A DNA stretch of 64,000 nt from an uncultured Clostridia bacterium (GCA_947627205.1 CANQVE010000005.1:1-64000); one strand, 5' to 3'; positions 17,946 through 27,270 are shown, numbered from the stretch's first letter. The notes: generated by a model not told the origin, from the sequence alone. Numbers and translations are program-made.

Positions 17946-18875
17946 TTATTTTACAAATTCGCCGTCTTTCCATATGCCTTCGCGGACGGTGCCGTCTGCA
18001 TAAGTCATTTTGCCAACTCCTTCGGGATAGCCGTTTTTCATTTCGCCTTCGTAAACATTGCCGTTTGCATAAATGAACTTCCCTATTCCGTTTGGCATAC
18101 CGTCTTTCCATTCGGCCTCGCATACATCGCCATTTAGGCAGGTCATTTTTCCGACGCCGTTGGGGAGATTATTTTCCACTTTGCCCTCGTATATATCGCC
18201 GTTGGGAGCGGTCATTTTGCCGATACCGCTTTTCTGTCCTTCTTTCCATTCGCCTTCATATACAGAGCCGTTTGCGTCATAACATGTTCCTGTTCCGTCA
18301 GGCATGCCTTTTTTCCATTCTCCCTTGTATACGGTGCCGTCTGTATAGGTCATTTCACCGACGCCGTTTCTCTCGCCGTCTATAATTTCGCCGATATATA
18401 CGTTTCCGTTCGGATAAGTGACTTTCATTTTATCGCTCATCTCGCCTTTTATAAATTGACCTTCGAGTATGTACCCTTCGGCATGTCTTATTCCATAGCC
18501 GTCGGGCATGCCGTCTTTAAATTCGCCCTCATACAAAGAGCCATCGGGAAAGTTAATTATTCCCTTACCTTCGGGGCAGCCGTCTTTTAATTTGCCCTCA
18601 TACGAAGAGCCATCGGGAAAAGTCATTTTGCCATACTTTCCGGGCATACCGTCTATAATTTCACCTTCGAATACTACGCCGTTCGGATAAATAATTTTCA
18701 TTTCGCTGCTCATTAAACCGTTTACAAAATTCCCCTCAAATATAAAGCCTTCTTTAGAAACCAATCTGCCCTTGCCGTTGGGAACACCGTCTTTGATTTC
18801 GCCCTCGTATGCGCCGTCCGGAGTCAACAGACGTCCAACAGTGCTTTCGCCCTGACCGGTAAATTCTTCCGCCAT
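17946..18875 (-). CDS. MORN-repeat protein
   Basis: A 309-residue protein made almost wholly of MORN repeats: roughly a dozen units of about 23 residues with the pattern YEGExKDGxPxGxGKMTxxDG. There is no signal peptide or catalytic domain. MORN arrays form elongated beta-sheets, and in bacteria they are often accessory to signalling or membrane-linked proteins; a separate function is not known. The start MAEEFTGQGE follows AAAGGATGTTTTATT. The protein is single and unlinked to its neighbours. Confidence 0.9.
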   Translation of the reverse strand: MAEEFTGQGESTVGRLLTPDGAYEGEIKDGVPNGKGRLVSKEGFIFEGNFVNGLMSSEMKIIYPNGVVFEGEIIDGMPGKYGKMTFPDGSSYEGKLKDGCPEGKGIINFPDGSLYEGEFKDGMPDGYGIRHAEGYILEGQFIKGEMSDKMKVTYPNGNVYIGEIIDGERNGVGEMTYTDGTVYKGEWKKGMPDGTGTCYDANGSVYEGEWKEGQKSGIGKMTAPNGDIYEGKVENNLPNGVGKMTCLNGDVCEAEWKDGMPNGIGKFIYANGNVYEGEMKNGYPEGVGKMTYADGTVREGIWKDGEFVK

Positions 18876-19060
18876 AATAAAACATCCTTTCTGAAAAAGA
18901 TCCGACCGCCGACAGACGACTCGCTGTCATATTTCCCTGTCGGACAGGCGTCCTGTAAAAAAATAATTCCGTTTACATTGTACAACATTATTCTGAAAAT
19001 TACAAGAGAATTTTAATCATTTCGGCAAATTTTGAAAAGGCAATATAAAACCCTCTGCAC

Positions 19061-19089
19061 TTGACACGGGAGCAATTAAATGTTATAAT
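19061..19089 (+). promoter_or_regulatory. Promoter of DUF1015-rimI
   Basis: TTGACA (19061-19066), 17 bp and TATAAT (19084-19089), 35 bp before the start codon. Confidence 0.85.
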
Positions 19090-19124
19090 TTAGTAAAAGT
19101 AAATTTTATTATTCAGGAGGAATT

Positions 19125-20366
19125 ATGACAGCATTCAGCAGAGCGGACATCCTGCTTCCGAAATTAAATAACGAGGATATGACAAAGTGGTCGGTCGTAG
19201 CCTGCGACCAATATACGGGCGAGCCGGAATACTGGCGCGAAGTTGAGAAAATCACCGAAAACTGCCCCTCTACCCTTCGCCTTATACTACCCGAAGCATT
19301 TCTCGGAGAGAACGACGAGGAGCGCACAAGACAGGTAAACGCTAATATGCGCAGCTATCTTGAACAAAATCTTTTCGATGAACACAAAAACTGCTTCGTC
19401 CTGCAGAAGAGAACACAGGCGGACGGGAGGCTGCGCGTCGGTCTTATCGGAAAGATAGATCTCGAAATGTACGATTATAACAAGGGAAGCCGCTCGCAGG
19501 TGCGAGCGACAGAGGCTACGGTTGCGGCAAGGATTCCTCCGAGAGTTAAAATTCGCATGGACGCGCCGCTTGAGCTTCCGCATATAATGATACTCATTGA
19601 CAATCCCGAAAACACCGTTATCGAGCCGCTTCTTGAAAAGCAGCTTAAAAAGCTCTATGACTTTGAGCTTATGCAAAACGGCGGACATTCGGAGGGCTAT
19701 CTTGTCGACGGACAAGAAGCGGATATGGTCGAAAACGCTCTCGAAAACTTAGCGCAAAAGCTTGCGGCAGAACAGGGCTGTTCTGCGGAAAACGCGCTTA
19801 TTTTCGCAATGGGTGACGGAAATCATTCGCTCGCTTCGGCAAAGGCATGTTATGAGAAAAAGAAGGCTAGCCCCGACGCTTCTCTTGCGCGATATGCGCT
19901 GGTAGAGATAGTAAACCTGCATAGCCCTGCGCTTGAATTTGAGGCGATACACAGGGTCATGTTCGATGTTGACAATGAAAAGCTTATTTCCGAAATGACA
20001 AAATCCCTCGGTCTTTCAAAAGCTTATGCAGAGCAGGAAGTTGAAATTCTTATAAACGGGAATACCGAAAAATTCGGGATAACAAAACCAAGCTCAAACC
20101 TTACGGTAGGGTCGGTCCAGAATTTCCTCGACGCTTATCTTTCGGAAAACGGCGGGAAGATAGACTATATCCACGGCGAAGACACCGTTAAAAAGCTCTG
20201 CGAGAGAGAAAACGCGGTCGGTATAATTCTCCCGTCAATGAAGAAAAGCGAGCTTTTCCCGACGGTTATAAAAGACGGCGCTCTTCCAAGAAAAACGTTT
20301 TCAATGGGACACGCAAACGACAAGCGCTTTTACTGCGAAGCAAGGCTTATATCATTCGGAAAATGA
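19125..20366 (+). CDS. DUF1015 family protein (SerK-like)
   Basis: A 413-residue soluble protein with the DUF1015 hallmarks DMTKWSVVACDQYTGEPEYW near the N-terminus and FAMGDGNHSLASAK (about residues 225-238). The family includes archaeal free-serine kinases (SerK) and ParB/Srx-fold proteins, but this clostridial branch has no proven activity. The ATG follows AGGAGGAATT. Its stop overlaps the start of rimI by 4 nt, so the two are translationally coupled. Confidence 0.88.
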   Translation: MTAFSRADILLPKLNNEDMTKWSVVACDQYTGEPEYWREVEKITENCPSTLRLILPEAFLGENDEERTRQVNANMRSYLEQNLFDEHKNCFVLQKRTQADGRLRVGLIGKIDLEMYDYNKGSRSQVRATEATVAARIPPRVKIRMDAPLELPHIMILIDNPENTVIEPLLEKQLKKLYDFELMQNGGHSEGYLVDGQEADMVENALENLAQKLAAEQGCSAENALIFAMGDGNHSLASAKACYEKKKASPDASLARYALVEIVNLHSPALEFEAIHRVMFDVDNEKLISEMTKSLGLSKAYAEQEVEILINGNTEKFGITKPSSNLTVGSVQNFLDAYLSENGGKIDYIHGEDTVKKLCERENAVGIILPSMKKSELFPTVIKDGALPRKTFSMGHANDKRFYCEARLISFGK

Positions 20367-20773
20367 TGAGCAATATTGACGAAATTTATTTTGTAGAGAA
20401 GAATTGCTTCGGCAACCCGTGGACAAGAGAAATGCTCGAAAGCGAAATTTCAAACAAGCTGTCGGTTTTGGAGACCGAAAACAAAAACGGCATATTGTGC
20501 GGATTTGCGCTCGGACGGGTAATAGCTGACGAAGCGGAGCTTTTTAAGATTGCGGTACTCCCCGAATATCAAAGGCAAGGCATTGCCGAAAGAATGCTTA
20601 TTGCGCTTCATGAAAAGATGAAAGCGCGCGGCGCGATGGTATGTTTTCTTGAGGTAAGAGAAAAGAACGAGGCGGCGATTGCGCTCTATGAAAAGGCGGG
20701 CTATCGGCGCGTGCGCGTTATACCGAGGTATTACGGTGATGACAACGCAGTTGTTTTAAAGCGCGAGCTGTAG
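20363..20773 (+). CDS. rimI: Ribosomal protein alanine N-acetyltransferase RimI-like
   Basis: A 136-residue GNAT acetyltransferase. The acetyl-CoA loop is PEYQRQGIAERML (about residues 72-84) and the C-terminal signature is FLEVREKNEAAIALYEKAGY, as in RimI enzymes that acetylate the N-terminus of ribosomal protein S18. There are two adjacent ATGs at 20363 and 20366; either is possible. It overlaps the preceding DUF1015 gene by 4 nt and overlaps the convergent gene at its 3' end by 18 bp. Confidence 0.88.
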   Translation: MMSNIDEIYFVEKNCFGNPWTREMLESEISNKLSVLETENKNGILCGFALGRVIADEAELFKIAVLPEYQRQGIAERMLIALHEKMKARGAMVCFLEVREKNEAAIALYEKAGYRRVRVIPRYYGDDNAVVLKREL

Positions 20774-21115
20774 TTTTCCGAATATAACAACACTCCCTCC
20801 CGAAGTTCTGACTATTGTCGCTAAAACGGTTCTGCCAATGCTTATTCTCATTTCAAGGACAATGTCCGAAAGCAAAATTTTTCGAATCTTTTTGATAAAA
20901 AAACCGCTTTTTGCCACAAGCTCGTTTTCCGAAAGCTCATAGGTTATCGAGTGAAAATAAATGCACCAGTATGCTGCGATTGCCAATGCGAATACCAAAA
21001 CAAATAATTTCAAAAAGATCTCCGCTTCATGGAAAATAATAAAAAATAAAATCACAAGAGCCGCGATTGCCACGAGCACAATGCAGAAAGCAGCGCGGCT
21101 TTTTGTTATTTTCAA
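20756..21115 (-). CDS. Small membrane protein with bPH-like domain
   Basis: A 119-residue protein with two transmembrane segments (about residues 9-28 and 33-52). A short beta-rich region follows, including YELSENELVAKSGFFIKKIRKILLSDI. That pattern resembles the bacterial PH-domain (bPH2) membrane proteins whose function is unknown. Its 3' end overlaps rimI on the opposite strand. Confidence 0.7.
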   Translation of the reverse strand: MKITKSRAAFCIVLVAIAALVILFFIIFHEAEIFLKLFVLVFALAIAAYWCIYFHSITYELSENELVAKSGFFIKKIRKILLSDIVLEMRISIGRTVLATIVRTSGGSVVIFGKLQLAL

Positions 21116-21230
21116 ATTTCCTCACCCTTGCCCTGTGGGATAATTTCCAAATTGAACGGCAGTTTTCTACAACGTTTTTATATAAACTGTGAAATAATAT
21201 GAAATATTCGTGAAACTTTTTAACATAGTA

Positions 21231-21259
21231 TTGACAATAAAATGAAAATGATGTACAAT
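21231..21259 (+). promoter_or_regulatory. Promoter of the ABC exporter gene
   Basis: TTGACA (21231-21236), 17 bp and TACAAT (21254-21259), 40 bp before the ATG. Confidence 0.85.
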
Positions 21260-21299
21260 TAAAGTTGTTTTATAATAATAAAGTATAAAGGAGAAAGCT

Positions 21300-24092
21300 A
21301 TGCTTGAGATAAAGAACATTACAAAGGATTATGTTACGTCAAGCGAAACCGTACACGCCCTTAGAGATGTGTCCATCAGCTTCCGCGAGAGTGAGCTTGT
21401 GGCGGTCTTAGGTCATTCGGGCTGCGGAAAAACTACGCTTCTGAACATAATCGGCGGTCTCGATCAGTATACCTCCGGCGACCTTATAATAAACGGAAAA
21501 TCAACAAAGCAGTTTAAGTCCAGAGATTGGGACACCTACAGAAACCATTCGGTAGGCTTTATTTTCCAGAGCTATAACCTTATCCCTCATCAGACCGTTC
21601 TTTCAAACGTTGAGCTTGCGCTGACGCTTTCGGGAGTATCAAAGCGCGAACGCAGAGAACGCGCGGCTCTTGCGCTGCAAAAGGTAGGACTCGGCGACCA
21701 GATGAACAAGCGCCCGAACCAGATGTCGGGCGGTCAGATGCAGAGAGTTGCCATAGCAAGAGCGCTCGTAAACGATCCCGATATCCTGCTTGCAGATGAG
21801 CCTACAGGCGCGCTCGACAGCGAAACTTCCGTTCAGATAATGGATCTGATAAAGGAGATAGCCAAAGACCGTCTTGTTATCATGGTAACGCACAACCCCG
21901 AGCTTGCCGAGCAGTATGCCACGAGAATAGTCCGCCTTGTGGACGGTCAGATAAAGAGCGACAGCGATCCTTTTGACGCTTCAAAGGGTGAAGCCAAGCC
22001 CGAAAAAACCGCCGAGCCCAAGACCAAGAAAACCAAGATGTCATTCTTTACGGCTCTTGCGCTTTCAAGAAACAACCTGCTCACTAAAAAAGGCAGAACG
22101 TTTCTTACGGCTTTTGCCGGCAGTATAGGCATAATCGGAATTGCGCTCATTCTCTCGCTTTCAAACGGCGTACAGCAGTATATAGACAGCGTCGAGCGGT
22201 CTACCCTCTCGGCTTATCCCGTTTCCATACAGCAGGAAACTATAGATTATACCAGCATGATGTCGGCTATGATGGGAATACGCGATGAAGAAGAAGCCGA
22301 GCGCGATCCCAACAGAGTTTATACAAACAACATCTCGACCGAAATGATGAAAACAATGCTTTCGGAGATAACCACAAACAACCTCGCGGAGTTTAAGGAG
22401 TATATCGAAAGCAACCCCGACAACATTCTTGACAGCGTTTCGGAGATAAAATACAGCTATTCTCCCAGCCTTTATATCTACGGAAAAGACCTCAATGACG
22501 AAATATTCAGAGTAAATCCCTCGACCGTTATGCAGTCTATGTTCGGCGACGGAATGGCTTCGAGCGTAGAGCAGATGACAGGCACATACAGCTCTATTTT
22601 CGGCAGTGCGAGCGGCGGAAGCATGTACGACGTATGGGAAGAGCTTATGAGCGCAGACGCCGTAAAAGACCAATACGAAGTGCTTTCGGGCAGGCTCCCC
22701 GAAAGCTATAACGAGGTCGTTTTGATGGTAAACGAGCATAACGAGCTGTCGGATATAACGCTCTATGCGCTCGGACTGCGCGACCAGAAAGAGCTTGGAG
22801 ATATGATGTCCGCAATTATGAGCGGAGAAACATTTGAAATTGATACGGGCGACCTTTCGTTCACGTATGACGAGCTTATGAAACTTTCGTTCAGGCTTCT
22901 CGTTCCGAGCGATTTTTATCAGAAGAACGAGGACGGCGGTTATGACAATATGACCGACGATAAGGAGTTTATGCAAAAAGCCTTTGATAACGCTCCCGAA
23001 ATAAAAATCGTCGGCATTGTCCGCCCGAACGACGACAGCCTTATAAATTCCGCGAACAGCGGAGGCATAGGCTATACTCATGCGCTTACGGAATTTATGA
23101 TAGACCGCGCGAACAACAGCGACCTCGTAAAACTTCAGCAGGAAAATCCCGATGTCGATATTTTCACGGGTATTGAATTCCCGAAGAAAGACGAAGAACC
23201 CGAAGAGCCTATGACACAGGAAGAGGCTATGCAGGTAATTATGGGAATGCTTTCTCCCGAGCAGAACGCACAGCTTTCACAGACACTTATCGCTTCGCTT
23301 ACCCCCGAACAGCAGGCTCAACTTATGCAGCTTCCCCCCGAACAGCAGCAGGCCGCGCTGTTTACAATGGTTGAACAGGCAAAAATAACGCAGGCTTTTA
23401 TGTCGGTTCTTACTCCCGAGCAGATACAGACGCTCATGCAGCTTACGCAGAAGCCCGAAACGACAGAGGCTACCTATGACGGAAACCTTGAACTTCTGGG
23501 AGTTGCGGATCTTTTAAAGCCCTCTGCAATAAGCATCTATGCAAAGGATTTTGACGGCAAGGAAAAGATAACCCAGTTCATAACCGATTACAATAACAAA
23601 AAGATCCAGGAGGACAAACAGGAAGACGCGATAAACTATACCGACTATGTTGGAATGATGATATCGTCCGTATCAGACATTATAGATTCCATTTCGTATA
23701 TTCTTATAGCATTTGTCGCTATCTCGCTTGTTGTTTCCTCGATAATGATAGGCATTATAACCTACATCTCCGTTCTTGAAAGAACGAAAGAAATAGGTAT
23801 TCTCCGCGCAATGGGCGCGTCTAAGAAAGATGTTTCAAACGTATTCAATGCCGAAACGCTCATTATAGGATTTGTGGCGGGCGCGATAGGAATAATAGTG
23901 ACGCTGGTATTGAATATCCCGATAAACATTATTATCGAATATCTCACGGATATTGAGAATATGTCGAAGCTCCCGTGGCAGGGCGGAGTTATACTTGTTC
24001 TGATAAGTATGTTCCTAACGCTTATTGCAGGACTTTTCCCCGCGAGCATTGCCGCGAAGAAAGATCCCGTAGAAGCGCTTAGGACAGAGTGA
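21300..24092 (+). CDS. MacB-like ABC transporter, ATPase fused to FtsX-type permease
   Basis: A 930-residue fusion. The N-terminal ATPase (residues 1-230) has Walker A GHSGCGKTT, MSGGQMQRVAIARAL and LADEPTGALD, the LolD/MacB type. A transmembrane helix at about 265-285 precedes a large extracytoplasmic domain (about 290-760), and three C-terminal helices with ILRAMGASKKDV are typical of FtsX/MacB permeases. The extracytoplasmic part contains a Gln/Pro-rich insert with repeated LTPEQxxQL units (about residues 650-720). Such transporters export or sense peptides and lipoproteins. There is no two-component system nearby. The gene is followed by an AGATTGTT-type repeat. Confidence 0.92.
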   Translation: MLEIKNITKDYVTSSETVHALRDVSISFRESELVAVLGHSGCGKTTLLNIIGGLDQYTSGDLIINGKSTKQFKSRDWDTYRNHSVGFIFQSYNLIPHQTVLSNVELALTLSGVSKRERRERAALALQKVGLGDQMNKRPNQMSGGQMQRVAIARALVNDPDILLADEPTGALDSETSVQIMDLIKEIAKDRLVIMVTHNPELAEQYATRIVRLVDGQIKSDSDPFDASKGEAKPEKTAEPKTKKTKMSFFTALALSRNNLLTKKGRTFLTAFAGSIGIIGIALILSLSNGVQQYIDSVERSTLSAYPVSIQQETIDYTSMMSAMMGIRDEEEAERDPNRVYTNNISTEMMKTMLSEITTNNLAEFKEYIESNPDNILDSVSEIKYSYSPSLYIYGKDLNDEIFRVNPSTVMQSMFGDGMASSVEQMTGTYSSIFGSASGGSMYDVWEELMSADAVKDQYEVLSGRLPESYNEVVLMVNEHNELSDITLYALGLRDQKELGDMMSAIMSGETFEIDTGDLSFTYDELMKLSFRLLVPSDFYQKNEDGGYDNMTDDKEFMQKAFDNAPEIKIVGIVRPNDDSLINSANSGGIGYTHALTEFMIDRANNSDLVKLQQENPDVDIFTGIEFPKKDEEPEEPMTQEEAMQVIMGMLSPEQNAQLSQTLIASLTPEQQAQLMQLPPEQQQAALFTMVEQAKITQAFMSVLTPEQIQTLMQLTQKPETTEATYDGNLELLGVADLLKPSAISIYAKDFDGKEKITQFITDYNNKKIQEDKQEDAINYTDYVGMMISSVSDIIDSISYILIAFVAISLVVSSIMIGIITYISVLERTKEIGILRAMGASKKDVSNVFNAETLIIGFVAGAIGIIVTLVLNIPINIIIEYLTDIENMSKLPWQGGVILVLISMFLTLIAGLFPASIAAKKDPVEALRTE

Positions 24093-24095
24093 TAG

Positions 24096-24303
24096 ATCAC
24101 TCTGTCAGTATACAGGGTACAGTGGACAGTGTACAGCATCGGTATCCGCTTCGCGGATAGTATCAGATTGTATTTAAACTAAAAGAGCGTAAGCCTGCAA
24201 TAGGTTTACGCTCTTTCCTTTAAAAACAATCTGAATATCGCCCGCCGCAAGGCGGGCACATTTTACTGACTACTGTACACTGTACCTTGTATACTGGCAG
24301 GAA
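24096..24303. repeat. AGATTGTT/AACAATCT repeat element
   Basis: Starts with agtatacagggtacagtgga, then ATCCGCTTCGCGGAT and cagattgta. The centre is a hairpin AGAGCGTAAGCCT/AGGTTTACGCTCT, followed by aacaatctga, CCCGCCGCAAGGCGGG and ctgtacactgtaccttgtat. The central hairpin ends in TTTCCTTT and could terminate the exporter transcript. Confidence 0.75.
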
Positions 24304-24645
24304 TTAAAAATTCCTGCCACTCCACCCCCAATTATCCGTGGGGGAATATTTTACATAGACCTTGTCTGCGGGGACACCGAGGGTTTCTCCGAGTATCTTG
24401 CAGACCTCGCCCGTAAACTTGTCGTATGCAGAGCCCGAAGCGTTTCCGTAAAGGCTGACCTCTACAAACGCTATCTTCGGGCTTTTCTCGCCCTTGAAAT
24501 AAAGCGGAACGTTCTCCTCAAACCCGACCATAAGCCAGCTCTCGCTCTTTCCGAGTATTGATACTGTTTTTCCGAAAGCGGTCTTAATTTCGTCCTGCTG
24601 TGCGCTTGTAATTTCTCCCGAGAATTTTGTGTTAATAAACGGCAT
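24304..24645 (-). CDS. MIF-like phenylpyruvate tautomerase family protein
   Basis: A 113-residue protein of the macrophage-migration-inhibitory-factor/tautomerase fold. Residue Pro2 after Met (MPFINTKFSG) is the family's catalytic N-terminal proline. The segment ESWLMVGFEENVPLYFKG and the C-terminal VPADKVYVKYSPTDNWGW fit MIF. It probably tautomerises an aromatic keto acid; the physiological substrate is unknown. The start is supported by AGGAGGTAATTATT. Confidence 0.9.
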   Translation of the reverse strand: MPFINTKFSGEITSAQQDEIKTAFGKTVSILGKSESWLMVGFEENVPLYFKGEKSPKIAFVEVSLYGNASGSAYDKFTGEVCKILGETLGVPADKVYVKYSPTDNWGWSGRNF

Positions 24646-24707
24646 AATAATTACCTCCTGAATTTTTCTTTATTGTATCATATTTTCGGCAAATAATCAA
24701 GAACTTA

Positions 24708-24736
24708 TTGAAAAAAATCCCGTGATGTGTTATACT
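24708..24736 (+). promoter_or_regulatory. Promoter of the flavin reductase gene
   Basis: TTGAAA (24708-24713), 17 bp and TATACT (24731-24736), 30 bp before the ATG. Confidence 0.75.
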
Positions 24737-24765
24737 GTTATCAGAATTAAATTAGAGGTGATTGT

Positions 24766-25380
24766 ATGAGCAAAACAACTTGGAAAGGCGGAACGCTTTT
24801 AGCGCCCGTGCCTGTGGTGTTGGTGTCATGCGGAACGGTCGAAAAACCCTCCGCGCTTACTATAGCATGGACGGGAACAATAAGCTCCGATCCGCCGAGG
24901 CTTTATGTTTCAATAAGACCAGAGCGCAATTCCTATGAAATTATCAAAAGATCGGGAGAATTCTGCGTAAATATGATGCCGTCCGAAACTGTCAGAAAAC
25001 TCGACTATTGCGGAATTAAATCGGGAAAGAACGAGGACAAGCTCGCAAAGCAGAAGCTGACTGCATTGCCGTGTTCAAAAATTTCCGCTCCGCAGATAGC
25101 ACAGAGTAAAATCTCTCTCGAATGTAAAGTTGTCGATATTATCCCCCAGGGCTCGCATGATATGTTCATTGCGGATATAGTAGCGGTTAATGTTGACGAC
25201 AGCATTCTTTCCGAGGACGGGAAACTGAAGATAGAACAGGCGGGACTTATCACCTACGCTCACGGAGCATATTTCACGCTCGGCAGGAAAATCGGCTCGT
25301 TCGGATTTTCCTGTAAAAAGAAGCGCACGAAAAACATCTCGGTTAAAGATACAAAAACGCGCAAAAAGCTGAAAAAATAA
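24766..25380 (+). CDS. Flavin reductase family protein
   Basis: A 204-residue protein with the split-barrel flavin-binding domain of the DIM6/NTAB family: an N-terminal PVVLVSCGT strand, ALTIAWTGTISSDPPRLYVSIRP-like FMN contacts (residues about 26-50) and SGEFCVNMM. The C-terminus is a short basic tail (KKKRTKNISVKDTKTRKKLKK region), which is unusual and may aid nucleic acid or membrane contact. It probably reduces or binds FMN. It precedes ung by 35 bp. Confidence 0.87.
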   Translation: MSKTTWKGGTLLAPVPVVLVSCGTVEKPSALTIAWTGTISSDPPRLYVSIRPERNSYEIIKRSGEFCVNMMPSETVRKLDYCGIKSGKNEDKLAKQKLTALPCSKISAPQIAQSKISLECKVVDIIPQGSHDMFIADIVAVNVDDSILSEDGKLKIEQAGLITYAHGAYFTLGRKIGSFGFSCKKKRTKNISVKDTKTRKKLKK

Positions 25381-25415
25381 AACTACGGCTAATTGTTTAA
25401 TTTCAAGGAGAAGAA

Positions 25416-26081
25416 ATGGTAAATATAGGAAACGAATGGGACGCGCTTCTTGCGGACGAGTTCAAAAAGGATTACTATTTAAAACTAAGGCAGTTTCTTA
25501 TTTCGGAGTATAATTCACGGCGCATTTTCCCGCCGATGAACGATATTTTCAATGCCCTGCGCTATACGTCCTACAGCGATGTAAAGGCGGTAATTATCGG
25601 ACAGGATCCTTATCACGAAATAGGTCAGGCGCACGGGCTGTGCTTTTCGGTAAAAGAGGGAGTACAGCCTCCGCCCTCGCTCGTGAATATTTTTAAGGAA
25701 ATTCATGACGAGCTAGGCATTGAGCCGCCGAAAAGCGGAGAGCTTACTAAATGGGCGAAAAGCGGAGTATTGCTCTTAAATGCAACGCTCACTGTACGCG
25801 AGGGGTATGCTAATTCCCATAAGGGCATGGGCTGGGAGATACTGACCGACCGAATTATAGAGCTTTTAAATGAGCGTGAACAGCCGATAGTGTTCCTGCT
25901 CTGGGGAAGAAACGCCCGAGACAAGGCGCGCCTTATCACAAACCGCCGTCATCTTATACTGCAGTGCGCCCACCCCAGCCCGCTTTCTGCATACAACGGC
26001 TTTTTCGGCTGCGGACACTTTAAGAGGGCGAACGAGTTTTTGCAAGAAAACGGGATCGAGCCGATCGATTGGAGGCTGTAG
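25416..26081 (+). CDS. ung: Uracil-DNA glycosylase (family 1)
   Basis: A 221-residue enzyme that removes uracil from DNA in base-excision repair. It carries the water-activating motif GQDPYHE (Asp64), the uracil-specificity region GVLLLNATLTV, and the DNA-intercalation motif HPSPLSAYNGFFGCGHF near the C-terminus. Its length matches the family. The ATG follows CAAGGAGAAGA. Placement 35 bp after the flavin reductase suggests co-transcription. Confidence 0.97.
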   Translation: MVNIGNEWDALLADEFKKDYYLKLRQFLISEYNSRRIFPPMNDIFNALRYTSYSDVKAVIIGQDPYHEIGQAHGLCFSVKEGVQPPPSLVNIFKEIHDELGIEPPKSGELTKWAKSGVLLLNATLTVREGYANSHKGMGWEILTDRIIELLNEREQPIVFLLWGRNARDKARLITNRRHLILQCAHPSPLSAYNGFFGCGHFKRANEFLQENGIEPIDWRL

Positions 26082-26673
26082 TCAGTTTACAGTGTACAAT
26101 GTACAGTATTCAGTTATGGTGTCCGCTTCGCGGACAATATTAGATTGTTATCGGACTTAAACGTTTTAGAGCGTTACCGTAAAAGTTATGCTCGTGTGCT
26201 GTTTAGCTAAAAACAATCCAAATCTTATCCGCCGTAAGGCGGATACCTTTTACTGAATACTGTACCCTGTCCAACTAGAAGCTAGAGATTAGAAGCAAGA
26301 GGCTAGAGTTTAAACCCTAACGGCTTTTTGTGTTATATTCAGCAAACAGCCTTTCGGCTTTTACTGAATACTGTACACAGCGTTGCACGCGAAGCGTTCA
26401 ATGCGTACACTGTCAACTGCCAACAGGGCGAATGAGCGTTATTGAAAGAAAAACCTTTTCGGAAGTAAGAGGTTAGAGGTAAGATTTTAATTTAAAACGT
26501 TATCTTTTGAATTTATTTTTTATCATCGGCAATACTATTTTATGTAATTTGACAGTTATTCAGGTCTTATTTTGTCACTTATTGCCAAAAATTACATCTG
26601 CTCTTGCATTTTAATTGGAAAAGGTGTATAATAAGATAAAGTTGAATTTTGAATAGCTCATAGGAGGTTTAAT
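26082..26673. repeat. Repeat block without genes
   Basis: Positions 26082-26280 hold a full AGATTGTT-type element: gtccgcttcgcggac, tagattgttatcggactta, gctaaaaacaatccaaat and ATCCGCCGTAAGGCGGAT, flanked by GTACAGT repeats. It is followed by heptamer repeats (26280-26310, 26460-26490) and part of the tactgaatactgtacacag family. A promoter for the next gene is at 26604-26632. Confidence 0.75.
26604..26632 (+). promoter_or_regulatory. Promoter of the acidic anchored protein gene
   Basis: TTGCAT (26604-26609), 17 bp and TATAAT (26627-26632), about 40 bp before the ATG. Confidence 0.7.
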
Positions 26674-26922
26674 ATGAAAGCATTCGGTATTTTTATGATA
26701 GGATTTCTTGCGGCTGCGGGCGGAGTTGCTGCGGCGACTTATCTCGCAAAGAAAAAGCTCGAAAAGGAAAATGAGGACGATTATTTCGACGCTTGGGACG
26801 ATGAGGACGACGAGGATTGGGATTTCGATTTTGACGACGACAGTTCTGTCGGAAACGAAGAAGCAGTCGAGGGCGCGGACGATATCTTCGGCGAAGAAAC
26901 CGAAGACAGCGACGGCGAATAA
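26674..26922 (+). CDS. Small membrane-anchored, highly acidic protein
   Basis: An 82-residue protein. One hydrophobic helix at residues 4-24 (Gly/Ala-rich) is followed by a few Lys residues and then a tail that is more than half Asp/Glu with several Trp and Phe. The arrangement predicts a single-pass protein with a cytosolic or extracytoplasmic acidic tail. The ATG follows ATAGGAGGTTT. It ends in a strong terminator and lies directly before the SCIFF gene. The family is not recognised. Confidence 0.8.
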   Translation: MKAFGIFMIGFLAAAGGVAAATYLAKKKLEKENEDDYFDAWDDEDDEDWDFDFDDDSSVGNEEAVEGADDIFGEETEDSDGE

Positions 26923-26948
26923 TTTAAGGCTTGTTTTTCTGCATTACA

Positions 26949-26999
26949 AGGCATATTGCGCTCGGTATATTACCGTCGGCGCAATGTGCCTGTTTTTTT
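26949..26999 (+). terminator. Terminator
   Basis: AGGCATATTGCGC (26949-26961) pairs with GCGCAATGTGCCT (26979-26991), followed by a run of seven T. Confidence 0.88.
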
Positions 27000-27010
27000 G
27001 CGAAAACCCC

Positions 27011-27039
27011 TTGAAAAAATCAAAGGGTTATGTTATAAT
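27011..27039 (+). promoter_or_regulatory. SCIFF promoter
   Basis: TTGAAA (27011-27016), 17 bp and TATAAT (27034-27039), about 38 bp before the start codon. Confidence 0.8.
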
Positions 27040-27076
27040 AATTTATAGTGATATTTTAAAGAAAGAGGTGTTCCTT

Positions 27077-27223
27077 TTGAAGCATATCGTAACGGTAAAT
27101 AAAGCGGATCTTAAAAAGAGCGCGGAAAAGGGCGGCTGCGGAAAGTGCCAGTCTTCTTGCCAGTCAGCCTGCAAGACATCCTGCACAGTTGCAAACCAGA
27201 AGTGCGCGTCTGTTGACAGGTAA
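27077..27223 (+). CDS. scfA: Six-cysteine ranthipeptide SCIFF precursor
   Basis: A 48-residue precursor starting with TTG after GAGGTG. It has six cysteines in the last 30 residues (positions 21, 24, 28, 32, 36 and 43) in the pattern GGCGKCQSSCQSACKTSC. SCIFF peptides are near-universal in Clostridia. Their radical SAM maturase installs a thioether bond between a Cys sulfur and a Thr carbon, probably at the T in KTSC. It has its own promoter and terminator and is separated from the maturase by about 480 bp of repeats. The small size, TTG start and conserved leader HIVTVNKADLKKSAEKGG make it easy to overlook. Confidence 0.95.
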   Translation: MKHIVTVNKADLKKSAEKGGCGKCQSSCQSACKTSCTVANQKCASVDR

Positions 27224-27239
27224 AACTAAGCGAGCAGGA

Positions 27240-27270
27240 AGCGCAGGTCGAGGCTTGCGCTTTTTGTTTT
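27240..27270 (+). terminator. SCIFF terminator
   Basis: AGCGCA(GG) pairs with (CT)TGCGCT around the loop TCGAGG, followed by TTTTGTTTTT. Confidence 0.85.
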
